10,144 bases of DNA from RBG-16-66-20 sp035499575. GTDB taxonomy: Bacteria; Pseudomonadota; Gammaproteobacteria; Burkholderiales; SG8-39. Position numbers and translations under genes: made by a program. The stretch spans positions 1-10,144 of the forward strand of contig DATJYN010000128.1 of assembly GCA_035499575.1 (NCBI GenBank), read 5' to 3'. The notes beneath the pieces are model-generated. The model worked only from the letters and a program-made list of their open reading frames with translations. It was not told where the DNA came from and did not search any database. How positions within the stretch are numbered: the first letter of the stretch is position 1; the number at the start of each line of letters is the position of its first letter. This document shows, in pieces, positions 1-5,432 of this stretch.

Positions 1-306
1 CAGAAAGAATTCACCCGGCTGGCCGCGCTCTCTTCGGACGCGCGGCTCCTCGTCTTCCCGATCGACGAGCTGCCGACGCGCCCGAACGGCGGCGTCGGCG
101 TGCAGCTCATCGGCCTGCCGGACAAGGTGTCCCTCGCCGCGGTGGCGGTGACCGACGGCAAGTCGCTGGTGGTCTCCGGCGTGAAGCGGAAGAACCGCGC
201 CGAGGAGACGCTCGACGCGAAGATGCTGAAGGAATTCGAGGGCAAGCGCGCCCAGCGCGGGCGCGTCTGCGACGTCGGTTTCCGTCCCGACCGCCTGGGT
301 TCCTAG
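1..306 (+). CDS. parC: DNA topoisomerase IV subunit A, C-terminal end (partial)
   Basis: The open frame enters from the left edge in frame 1 and ends at TAG 304-306, giving the last 101 residues. ParC is the DNA-cleaving subunit of topoisomerase IV, which with ParE decatenates sister chromosomes in the cytoplasm. The visible part matches the ParC C-terminal beta-pinwheel: a strand pattern of the type 'LAALSSDARLLVFPIDELP', then 'GVQLIGLP', then 'LVVSGVKRKNR', and the final 'EGKRAQRGRVCDVGF' tail, equivalent to the YRGKRGRKG-like end of E. coli ParC. The GyrA C-terminal domain is related, but the absence of a clear GyrA box and this tail favour ParC. The N-terminal breakage-reunion domain with the catalytic tyrosine lies outside the window. 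The GTG at 100 is internal, not a start. Confidence 0.85.
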   Translation, partial: QKEFTRLAALSSDARLLVFPIDELPTRPNGGVGVQLIGLPDKVSLAAVAVTDGKSLVVSGVKRKNRAEETLDAKMLKEFEGKRAQRGRVCDVGFRPDRLGS

Positions 307-319
307 CCCGGGCAGATTG

Positions 320-355
320 TTCTCATTGATGCTACAATCGTAGCGATGATGAGAA
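320..355. promoter_or_regulatory. Imperfect palindrome, probable autoregulatory operator of the MNT/HEPN module
   Basis: Two 16-bp arms (320-335 and 340-355) separated by AATC match at 12 of 16 positions: outer TTCTCAT/ATGAGAA (7 bp) and inner GCTAC/GTAGC (5 bp), with four mismatches between. The inverted repeat covers the candidate -10 box (333-338) and runs through the ATG at 346. The gene it overlaps starts with a winged-helix domain, so binding of its own product here would block RNA polymerase or the start region. The symmetry is seen directly; operator function is inferred. Confidence 0.55.
333..338 (+). promoter_or_regulatory. Candidate -10 box (TACAAT) of the wHTH-MNT gene
   Basis: TACAAT matches the sigma-70 -10 consensus at 5 of 6 positions. 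The predicted transcription start, about 7 bases downstream, falls at 345-346, on the A of the start codon, so the mRNA would be leaderless. No convincing -35 hexamer is present at 16-18 bp spacing, and there is no Shine-Dalgarno sequence before the ATG, which fits a leaderless reading. Confidence 0.45.
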
Positions 356-993
356 CGGAAGAGGCCCCCCCGGCCCTCGCCAACCTGCTGTTCGGCGCCT
401 ACCGGCATCGCGTCCTGTCGCTGCTTTACCTCAGGCCCGGCGACCGCCTGCACGTGCGCATGATCGCCCGCCTCACGGGCGTGCCCGCGGGTTCGCTGCA
501 TCGGGAACTCCGCCAGCTGGCGGAGGCGGGCCTGCTGGTCGCCGAACGCAGCGGCAACCAGGTTCTCTACTCGGCAAATGAGGCGTCGCCGGTCTTCCAC
601 GAACTCTCCTCGATGCTCGACAAGACTGCCGGCACCGCGCCGACGCTGCACGAGCATGCCGCCGAATACACGATCGAGCCTTCCGGCCGCCTGCCGGAAA
701 TTGACGCGGGCGCGCTCGCGGCCATCTGCCTCAGGTACGGCGTGAAGAAGATGTCGCTGTTCGGCTCCGCCGCGCGCAACGAACTGCGCCCGGGCAGCGA
801 CGTGGACCTGATGGTCGAATTCAAGCGCTCGAGCAAGACGACCTCGTTCGGCCTGATCGACATGCAGGAGGAACTCTCGCCACTCTTCGGCAACCGCAGG
901 GTGGAAATCACTAGCCCGGGTATTCTCGAGAATCCGTATCGGCGCCGTACTATTGAGCGCGATCTGAAGACGCTCTATGTCGCCCGACGATAG
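346..993 (+). CDS. Winged-helix/minimal nucleotidyltransferase fusion, MntA-like antitoxin
   Basis: This 215-aa protein has two domains. Residues ~12-78 look like an ArsR/MarR-type winged helix: 'RMIARLTGVPAGSLHRELRQL' region as helix-turn-helix, then a wing at 'VAERSGNQVLYSAN'. Residues ~118-205 are a minimal nucleotidyltransferase (MNT) with an exact GSx10DxD signature: G140-S141 and D152-D154. In HepT/MntA systems the MNT protein is an antitoxin that transfers AMP from ATP to a tyrosine of the HEPN toxin. The third acidic ligand, usually Asp in a VDLV-like strand, appears to be Glu here (E187 in 'RRVEITS'). It overlaps the downstream HEPN gene by 17 bases. ATG 346 and ATG 349 are both possible starts. 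Most MntA proteins lack the DNA-binding domain, so this fusion probably combines neutralisation with repression of its own promoter. The antitoxin role is inferred from family and context. Confidence 0.85.
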   Translation: MMRTEEAPPALANLLFGAYRHRVLSLLYLRPGDRLHVRMIARLTGVPAGSLHRELRQLAEAGLLVAERSGNQVLYSANEASPVFHELSSMLDKTAGTAPTLHEHAAEYTIEPSGRLPEIDAGALAAICLRYGVKKMSLFGSAARNELRPGSDVDLMVEFKRSSKTTSFGLIDMQEELSPLFGNRRVEITSPGILENPYRRRTIERDLKTLYVARR

Positions 994-1330
994 CGACGTC
1001 GCGCATCTCTGGGACATGCTGGAAACCGCCCGAGAAGCGCTGGACTACGTGGCCCACGAGCACGAAAAGACTTATTTGCGGGACCGCATGCGGCAACGTG
1101 CGCTCGAGCGCACCATCGAGGTCCTGGGTGAGGCTGCCGGCCGCGTGAGCGAAGCGGGCAGGCGCGGCCTACCGGGCGTCGATTGGCGGCGGATCATCGG
1201 CCAGAGAATCGTTCTCGCCCATCGCTACTCGAAGATCGACCATGCACTTCTCTACAAGACCACGCGCGAAAGCGTGCCTGCGCTGATCGACCAGCTGGTG
1301 GCCCTTCTGGAGACTGGCGATTCGCAATGA
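977..1330 (+). CDS. hepT: HEPN-domain protein, HepT-like RNase toxin (DUF86)
   Basis: This 117-aa all-helical protein fits the DUF86/HepT family, a branch of HEPN ribonucleases. The signature Rx4HxY is intact: R77, H82 and Y84 in 'GQRIVLAHRY'. In characterised HepT proteins R and H form the RNase site across a dimer, and the tyrosine is the residue AMPylated by MntA. The preceding 'GVDWRRIIGQR' and following 'KIDHALLYKT' match the usual DUF86 flanks. The commonly seen Asn after the motif Arg is Ile here (I78). The ATG lies inside the end of the MNT gene (17-base overlap), implying translational coupling and fixed stoichiometry. Together the two genes form a probable type VII toxin-antitoxin unit. 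Whether this copy cleaves RNA or tRNA is not visible from sequence. Confidence 0.85.
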   Translation: MSPDDSDVAHLWDMLETAREALDYVAHEHEKTYLRDRMRQRALERTIEVLGEAAGRVSEAGRRGLPGVDWRRIIGQRIVLAHRYSKIDHALLYKTTRESVPALIDQLVALLETGDSQ

Positions 1331-1398
1331 GCAGCGGCGTGTGCCTGAAAGTTCCTTTGCTGCCCGCCGGACTCGACCGCATTCTGGGCGAGTGCTGA
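1327..1398 (+). CDS. Possible 23-codon ORF coupled to hepT
   Basis: An ATG at 1327 overlaps the hepT TGA in an ATGA arrangement and opens a 23-residue frame ending at TGA 1396-1398, one base before the ATG of the diguanylate cyclase gene at 1400. The peptide has two Cys (residues 6 and 23) and no recognisable domain. It may be a real small protein, a translational relay from hepT to the membrane gene, or chance. The junction geometry is the only support. Confidence 0.2.
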   Translation: MSSGVCLKVPLLPAGLDRILGEC

Positions 1399-1399
1399 C

Positions 1400-2668
1400 A
1401 TGGTGAAAATCCCCGACACCCTCGGCCCCCTACTGCCCTCTGCAGCGATCATCGCCGGCGCGGGCCTGCTGCTCTGGGTCGGCCCTGCGCTGCCGCCCTC
1501 GCTCGTCGGGCTGAAGGAGGCGGGGGCTTACTTCGTGCTGCTGGCGGGTGCGGGCATGAGCCTGTGGTTCAACCGCGGCCGGGCCTTCGTCGCCACGGTG
1601 TCGCTGCTGCTCGCCTATTTCGGCTATCGCCTCGCGCTGGAGCTCGGCGTCGACAGCTTCGCGGCGAAAGCCGTGTACACGGCGGTGGTGGTGCTGGTGC
1701 CGCTCAACATCCTGGTCGCGCTGCTGCTGCCCGAGCGCGGGGTGTCTTACCACGGCGACTACCGCCTGCTGTTCGTCGTCGCGGGCGAGATCGTGCTGGC
1801 GGTCTGGATCGCGTCCTCCGGCCGCAGCGCGCTCTCGGGCGCGGCCTGGCAGGGGGTGCTGGACCATTGGCTGCTGCGCTCGCCACCGACGCCGCTGCTC
1901 GGCCGGCTGCTGTTCGGCGCCGCGATTGCCCTCGCGGCCTGGAGCGCCTGGGCGCCGCACTACTCCAAGAAGGGCGGCCCGGTGTCGCCGCTCGCGGTGG
2001 GCATCGCGGGCGCGCTGCTGGCGTTCTTCGTCGCCTGCGAATGGGCGCGCAACGAGGTGGTGTTCGGCGTCTTCACCGCCGCGGCCGGCGCGATCCTGGT
2101 GGTGTCGATGCTGCAGGAGTCGCGTCGCCTGGCGTTTGTCGACGAGCTGACCGGGCTGCCGGGCCGGCGCGCGCTGCAGGAGGCCATGGCGGGCCTGGGG
2201 CCGCGCTATGCGCTCGCCATGGCCGACGTCGACCACTTCAAGTCCTTCAACGACACGCACGGCCATGACATCGGCGACCAGGTGCTGAAGCTGGTCGCTG
2301 CGCGCCTAGCGGAGGTCGAGGGCGGCGGCCGCGCCTTCCGCTACGGCGGCGAGGAGTTCACGGTGCTGTTCGCCGATTTGTCGCTGGAGGAGGCGATGCC
2401 GCACCTGGAGGCGATCCGCGCCGCGGTCGAGGCCTACCGCATGGCGGTGCGCGGCGAGGACCGGCCGAAGAAGAAAGAAGAAGGCGAGAAGCGCCGCGGC
2501 GGCGAAGAGCCGGATTCGCAACCGCCCGAGAAGATGCTGTCGGTGACGATCTCCATCGGCGGTGCCGAGCCCGCCGGAGAGGGCATGACGCCCGCCCAAG
2601 TGCTGAAGGCGGCCGACGAGGCGCTGTATCGCGCCAAGCGTGGCGGCAGGAACCGCGTCAGCCGATAA
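1400..2668 (+). CDS. Membrane-anchored diguanylate cyclase (GGDEF domain)
   Basis: This 422-aa protein has about eight hydrophobic segments (roughly residues 11-30, 41-57, 62-80, 91-110, 122-139, 168-185, 196-213, 219-238) followed by a cytoplasmic GGDEF domain from ~240 to the end. The domain makes cyclic di-GMP from two GTP. Visible motifs are DELTGLPGRR (248-257), the metal-binding D276 in 'ADVDHFKSFNDTHGHD', the active GGEEF site (316-320) and the closing 'ADEALYRAKRGGRNRV'. The usual RxxD inhibitory site five residues before GGEEF is replaced by EGGG, so product inhibition is probably lost. A highly charged insert (~351-378, rich in Lys, Glu, Arg) separates the two halves of the domain. 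The N-terminal sensor matches no named family I recognise. It starts 69 bases after hepT on the same strand, with only a weak purine-rich stretch before the ATG. Confidence 0.85.
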   Translation: MVKIPDTLGPLLPSAAIIAGAGLLLWVGPALPPSLVGLKEAGAYFVLLAGAGMSLWFNRGRAFVATVSLLLAYFGYRLALELGVDSFAAKAVYTAVVVLVPLNILVALLLPERGVSYHGDYRLLFVVAGEIVLAVWIASSGRSALSGAAWQGVLDHWLLRSPPTPLLGRLLFGAAIALAAWSAWAPHYSKKGGPVSPLAVGIAGALLAFFVACEWARNEVVFGVFTAAAGAILVVSMLQESRRLAFVDELTGLPGRRALQEAMAGLGPRYALAMADVDHFKSFNDTHGHDIGDQVLKLVAARLAEVEGGGRAFRYGGEEFTVLFADLSLEEAMPHLEAIRAAVEAYRMAVRGEDRPKKKEEGEKRRGGEEPDSQPPEKMLSVTISIGGAEPAGEGMTPAQVLKAADEALYRAKRGGRNRVSR

Positions 2669-2713
2669 TGGCGGCCCCCGAGATTTACTCCTTCAATTCC
2701 TGACAGCGATCCC

Positions 2714-3262
2714 ATGAGCCTCTCCGACTCCGCGCCGCGGCGCCACCTGCACACCCGCACTATCCAATGCCGCGGCTATGAACGCGACGACGGACTCTTC
2801 GATATCGAGGCGCAGATCGTCGACCAGAAGACCTACCCAGTCGATGAACCCATCCGCGGCCACCGTCCCGCGGGTTCGCCCGTGCACGACATGCAGCTGC
2901 GCCTCACGCTCGACGCCACGATGACGGTGCGCGGCATCGAGGTGACGACCAACCACGCGCCCTACGACATCTGCCCGAGCGTGGCGCCGGGCTACAAGGC
3001 GCTCGTCGGCGCGAGGATCGGCGGCGGCTGGAGGAAGGCAGTCACCGAGGCGGTCGGCCGCACCAAAGGCTGCACGCACATAACGGAACTGTTGATGCCG
3101 GCTGCGACGGTGGCCTTCCAGACTATGGGCAGCTGGAAGGCGCCGGACGATCCCGCCAAGGCTGCGGAGAAGCCCCTGTTCATCGACGGCTGCAAGGCAT
3201 GGGCTGCCGACGGCCCGGTCGTGCAGAAGCTCTACCCGATGCACTACCGGAAGCGGGCTTAA
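2714..3262 (+). CDS. DUF2889 domain-containing protein
   Basis: This 182-aa soluble protein resembles the DUF2889 family, which is of unknown function and common in proteobacteria. Recognisable parts are the N-terminal 'RTIQCRGYERDDGLFDIEA' strand pair, 'HDMQLRLTLD' (58-67), and the conserved core 'GGGWRK...GRTKGCTHITELL' (~103-127) with C120 and H122. C87, C120, C160, H58 and H122 could be metal ligands, but this is speculation. There is no signal peptide or membrane segment. It starts 45 bases after the cyclase stop on the same strand, with no obvious ribosome binding site. The family assignment is recalled from sequence pattern. Confidence 0.75.
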   Translation: MSLSDSAPRRHLHTRTIQCRGYERDDGLFDIEAQIVDQKTYPVDEPIRGHRPAGSPVHDMQLRLTLDATMTVRGIEVTTNHAPYDICPSVAPGYKALVGARIGGGWRKAVTEAVGRTKGCTHITELLMPAATVAFQTMGSWKAPDDPAKAAEKPLFIDGCKAWAADGPVVQKLYPMHYRKRA

Positions 3263-3276
3263 GGCGCGGGCTGAGC

Positions 3277-3282
3277 TATACT
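3277..3282 (+). promoter_or_regulatory. Candidate -10 box (TATACT) of infA
   Basis: TATACT lies in the gap between the DUF2889 gene and infA and would give a start near 3289, leaving a leader of about 23 bases before ATG 3312. No strong -35 hexamer is seen at the right spacing. Confidence 0.35.
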
Positions 3283-3311
3283 ACGCGCCTCGAAAAGCCG
3301 GGAAATCATTG

Positions 3312-3581
3312 ATGGCGAAGGAAGAAATGCTCGAAATGGAAGGCGTGGTGCAGGAAGTCCTGCCCAACACGCAATTCCGCGTCGAGCTCACCAACGGCGC
3401 GAGCGTGCTCGCTTACGCCGGCGGCAAAGTGGTCCGGCACCGAATCCGCATCCTCGCGGGCGACCGCGTCAGCCTGGAAATCTCGCCCTACGACCTTACG
3501 CGCGGCCGCATCAGCTTCCGCCACAAGGACGAACGGCCGATGGCGCCGCAGGTGCGGCGCCCGCAGTACAAGAAGCGTTAA
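3312..3581 (+). CDS. infA: Translation initiation factor IF-1, long form
   Basis: IF-1 binds the ribosomal A site of the 30S subunit and helps IF-2 and IF-3 select the start codon. The protein has the S1/OB fold: 'MEGVVQEVLPNTQFRVELTNG' (residues ~9-29), 'GKVVRHRIRILAGDRVSLEISPYDLTRGRISFRHK' (~39-73). It is 89 aa against the usual 71-72, with a C-terminal extension rich in Pro, Arg and Lys ending PQYKKR. Betaproteobacteria such as Burkholderia often carry such a longer second copy beside the ribosomal-operon copy. ATG 3312 (MAKEE) is preferred over TTG 3309 because MAKEE is the conserved IF-1 N-terminus. It faces the next gene tail to tail, with a 26-base gap. Confidence 0.93.
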   Translation: MAKEEMLEMEGVVQEVLPNTQFRVELTNGASVLAYAGGKVVRHRIRILAGDRVSLEISPYDLTRGRISFRHKDERPMAPQVRRPQYKKR

Positions 3582-3607
3582 ACCCGCGCTGGCAGTTCCC
3601 GCCGCCC

Positions 3608-4192
3608 TCAGCGGCAGCGTTCCATGTCCTCGGCGGTCATCACCGGCTTGAACACGCAGGGCTCCTTGGCTTTGCCGAGCGTGCGGTCGGGCGTGGAGCC
3701 CACCAGGCCGCCGGCGCCTTTCGCCGGCGCCGAGACCTTTTGCTGCGCTCCCGCAGGCGCTGCGCGCTGCGCGGGCGCTGCCTGCAGCGTGGCGGGCGGC
3801 GTGTTGTTCCAGGACTCGTCGGCGACCTTCCACTCGGTGCCTTCCAGGACCAGGCGGATGCTGCCGTAAAGTGTCTCGCTCGCATCACGCCCGGGTGTCG
3901 CCGAATCGCCGCTCACCACCAGGTGTGCGGTCTTGCCGTTCTGGGCCACGGACTTGTTCCTCAGCACGAAGGCGCGCGGCGCCGTCGCGACCGCCATCTT
4001 GGCCGCGGCGTCCCTCTCCGCGGCCGACATGCGGACCATCTCCGCGCGCTGCGCCTCGGGGATGTAGCGCATCATCTCGTTCAGGTCCCCGGAGGCGGCG
4101 GCGCGGTGGTATTTCGCGTAGACGGCTTCGGGTTCGTCCGCGTGCACGGGCAGTGCGGCCAGCAGGAGGAGCGCGGCGAGGAACGGCTTCAT
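3608..4192 (-). CDS. Secreted protein of unknown function, possible NTF2-like/DUF4878 fold
   Basis: The 194-aa product begins with a clear Sec signal peptide: MKPF, a Leu/Ala-rich core, and a likely cut after 'LPVHA' (residue 18). The mature part opens with 'YAKYHRAAASGDLNEMMRYI' (25-44) and includes 'YGSIRLVLEGTEWKVADESWN' near 109-129, the pattern of lumazine-binding/DUF4878-like NTF2 folds. An Ala/Pro/Gln-rich linker (~132-160) leads to a short tail with two cysteines (C179, C193) that could form a disulfide. ATG 4192 is chosen because it starts the signal peptide and has GGAAG eight bases upstream; the longer frame upstream has no such features. Location is probably periplasmic. Function is unknown and the fold assignment is tentative. 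Confidence 0.75.
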   Translation of the reverse strand: MKPFLAALLLLAALPVHADEPEAVYAKYHRAAASGDLNEMMRYIPEAQRAEMVRMSAAERDAAAKMAVATAPRAFVLRNKSVAQNGKTAHLVVSGDSATPGRDASETLYGSIRLVLEGTEWKVADESWNNTPPATLQAAPAQRAAPAGAQQKVSAPAKGAGGLVGSTPDRTLGKAKEPCVFKPVMTAEDMERCR

Positions 4193-4207
4193 GGCGGGAC
4201 TTCCGCG

Positions 4208-4236
4208 ACTATAGGAAATAAATAGGGTCAGAGCAA
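4208..4236 (-). promoter_or_regulatory. Candidate promoter of the secreted protein gene
   Basis: On the minus strand TTGCTC (4236-4231) and TATAGT (4213-4208) are separated by exactly 17 bases, giving a start near 4201 just before the ATG at 4192. The -35 half lies inside the short dispersed repeat at 4218-4244. Confidence 0.4.
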
Positions 4237-4244
4237 CATTATTC
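4218..4244 (+). repeat. GGGTCAGAG-type dispersed repeat, copy A
   Basis: The core ATAGGGTCAGAGCAACATT (4222-4240), with ATTCC following, resembles short intergenic repeats I recall in many betaproteobacterial genomes (GGGGTCAGAGTCACATTTT-like). Copy C at 9333-9357, read on the minus strand, aligns with it at 15 of 24 positions. The repeat overlaps the stop codon of the YiiX-like gene (TAA at 4241-4239). Confidence 0.5.
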
Positions 4245-5021
4245 CGGCTCCGTCGCCCAGTGGAGCCGATGGAAGTCGAAGCCGTGCGCGATGGTCGGCT
4301 TGACGATCGCGAAGTAGGGCGAGATGTCGAAGTCGCGCGGCACATAGAGGCTGTGGTGGCGGATGCGCAGGATGTCTTCCTGCTCCGCCCTGACGTCGGC
4401 CCGCGTGCCGGCCTGCGGCGGCACGTATTCGGGCAGGATCGGGTAGCGCACCGAGTCGAAGGCCGCGGCGATCAGCGTGGAGCAGATGGCGCGCGTCGGG
4501 TCGCCGCTGCCCAGCGCGATCATGCGGCGCCGGAAGCGCGCCGGCACCGGCGGCGTCGGGAAGAGGTACCTCGCCAGGTCGAAGACGTTCTTCATGTCGT
4601 AGGCTTCGCCGATGCGCGTCACGGCGAAATCGATCACTTTTCTCGTTTCTTCGACGGCAAGCCCGACCGGCCGGCAGATGCGCGTGTGCAATCCGGCGAA
4701 ATGGCTGAGCGGCACTGCGCGCACGCCCGCGCGCATGTCCGCCTCGATTAGCACTTTCGGTTCTTCGCCAGTAGGAGGTGTGCCCGCAGTTCCCCTTAAC
4801 GCATCGCCGATGTAAAGCGCCGAATGCGACCAGGTGGACTGCGTGAGGTATTTGATGGCGACGCTGACGCGCGTGTTGCCTTCGATCAGCAGTACGTCGC
4901 CCGGCTCGAGAGTGCCGGCGAGCTTCTCCGGCGGCGAAGTGGCGAAGCGTGTGCCCTCCGGCCGCACCTCGGACAGGTATTTGGCGAGCTTGCGCCCGAG
5001 CCATTCGAGGAGCCAGTCCAT
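4239..5021 (-). CDS. YiiX/YebB-like permuted papain-fold cysteine hydrolase
   Basis: This 260-aa protein has the circularly permuted NlpC/P60 order: the His-containing strand comes first and the Cys helix last. 'LEPGDVLLIEG' (38-48) and 'LTQSTWSHSALYIGD' (59-73) carry the probable catalytic His66. 'VLIEA' (90-94) gives Glu93. 'RAICSTLIAAAFDSVRYPILP' (177-197) gives the probable nucleophile Cys180. Relatives (YiiX, YaeF, poxvirus G6) are thought to hydrolyse amide or ester bonds of lipids or peptides; the substrate here is unknown. There is no signal peptide, but the N-terminal 'MDWLLEWLGRKLAKYL' could be an amphipathic membrane-binding helix. It starts 29 bases after the HiPIP gene on the same strand and is bracketed by two short repeats (copies A and B), which may mark it as a separately acquired gene. 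Confidence 0.8.
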   Translation of the reverse strand: MDWLLEWLGRKLAKYLSEVRPEGTRFATSPPEKLAGTLEPGDVLLIEGNTRVSVAIKYLTQSTWSHSALYIGDALRGTAGTPPTGEEPKVLIEADMRAGVRAVPLSHFAGLHTRICRPVGLAVEETRKVIDFAVTRIGEAYDMKNVFDLARYLFPTPPVPARFRRRMIALGSGDPTRAICSTLIAAAFDSVRYPILPEYVPPQAGTRADVRAEQEDILRIRHHSLYVPRDFDISPYFAIVKPTIAHGFDFHRLHWATEPE

Positions 5022-5023
5022 GG

Positions 5024-5046
5024 AAAGGGGGGGTCAGGCCCCCTTT
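5024..5046 (+). repeat. GGTCAGG hairpin, probable dispersed repeat copy B
   Basis: AAAGGGGG (5024-5031) and CCCCCTTT (5039-5046) form a perfect 8-bp stem around a GGTCAGG loop. It fills the gap between the HiPIP stop and the ATG at 5021. The GGTCAG core and its position suggest the same repeat family as copy A. It could weaken read-through from the HiPIP gene or hide the ribosome binding site of the YiiX-like gene. It is not a canonical terminator because only three T follow the stem's C run. Confidence 0.5.
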
Positions 5047-5050
5047 ATCT

Positions 5051-5380
5051 TCAGGCCTTCTTCTGCCAGGCGGAGCACCAGCCCTTGCTGCTGACTTCCT
5101 TGCCCGGGAAGATGCCGCAGGCCGCCCAGGCGTCGGTCGGCTTGCCCTTGAACTGCACGCAATTCGCGCAATGCTGGTCGGGCTTGTAGTTCGCGTACTT
5201 CGCCTTGTCGACCTTGGTCGCGTCCTGCTTGTAGCCGAGCGCCATCGCGGTTGCGTCCTTCTCGTCGACGTGCGGCGCGCCCTTGGCTTGCGCAGGCGCT
5301 GTGCCCGCGCGCGACACCAGTGCGATCGATACAAGTGCGAATGAACCGGATTTCAGGAAGTCGCGGCGTTGCGGTTTCAT
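5051..5380 (-). CDS. High-potential iron-sulfur protein (HiPIP), Tat-exported
   Basis: HiPIPs are small periplasmic [4Fe-4S] electron carriers that feed terminal oxidases, photosynthetic reaction centres or other acceptors. The 109-aa precursor has a twin-arginine signal (RRDFLK, residues 5-10), a hydrophobic stretch, and a likely cut after 'APAQA' (~32). Four cysteines at 71, 74, 88 and 102 give the family spacing C-x2-C-x13-C-x13-C, in 'HCANC', 'AACGIFPG' and 'GWCSAW'. ATG 5380 is preferred because GGAGA sits nine bases upstream; an earlier ATG at 5395 contains that ribosome binding site within its own coding sequence. Export by Tat fits cofactor insertion in the cytoplasm. It lies 52 bases downstream of the RNase D-like gene. 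Confidence 0.92.
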   Translation of the reverse strand: MKPQRRDFLKSGSFALVSIALVSRAGTAPAQAKGAPHVDEKDATAMALGYKQDATKVDKAKYANYKPDQHCANCVQFKGKPTDAWAACGIFPGKEVSSKGWCSAWQKKA

Positions 5381-5432
5381 GCGGTGTTTCTCCATGGTGG
5401 CTGGCAATCGAAGCTGCTGGCTGCCGAAGGCG

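Noticed and set aside
1430..2266. 278-codon open frame on the minus strand
   Set aside because: It lies opposite the diguanylate cyclase, whose GGDEF motifs are unmistakable. The product is rich in Arg, Gln, Ala and His without domains, as expected for antisense of GC-rich coding DNA.
3601..3615. Terminator between infA and the secreted protein gene
   Set aside because: GCCGC/GCGGC makes only a 5-bp stem with no T tract, and it overlaps the coding end of the minus-strand gene.
5024..5046. Rho-independent terminator after the HiPIP gene
   Set aside because: The stem is strong but no T run follows it; only the three T of the stem are present. The GGTCAGG core fits the dispersed repeat better.
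4228..5334. 368-codon open frame on the minus strand
   Set aside because: It runs through the YiiX-like and HiPIP genes in another frame, and both have clear motifs. The composition is Arg/Ala-rich with no recognisable domain.
5381..5395. Longer HiPIP start at ATG 5395
   Set aside because: That ATG contains the GGAGA ribosome binding site of ATG 5380, and the longer form would move the twin-arginine motif away from the N-terminus.
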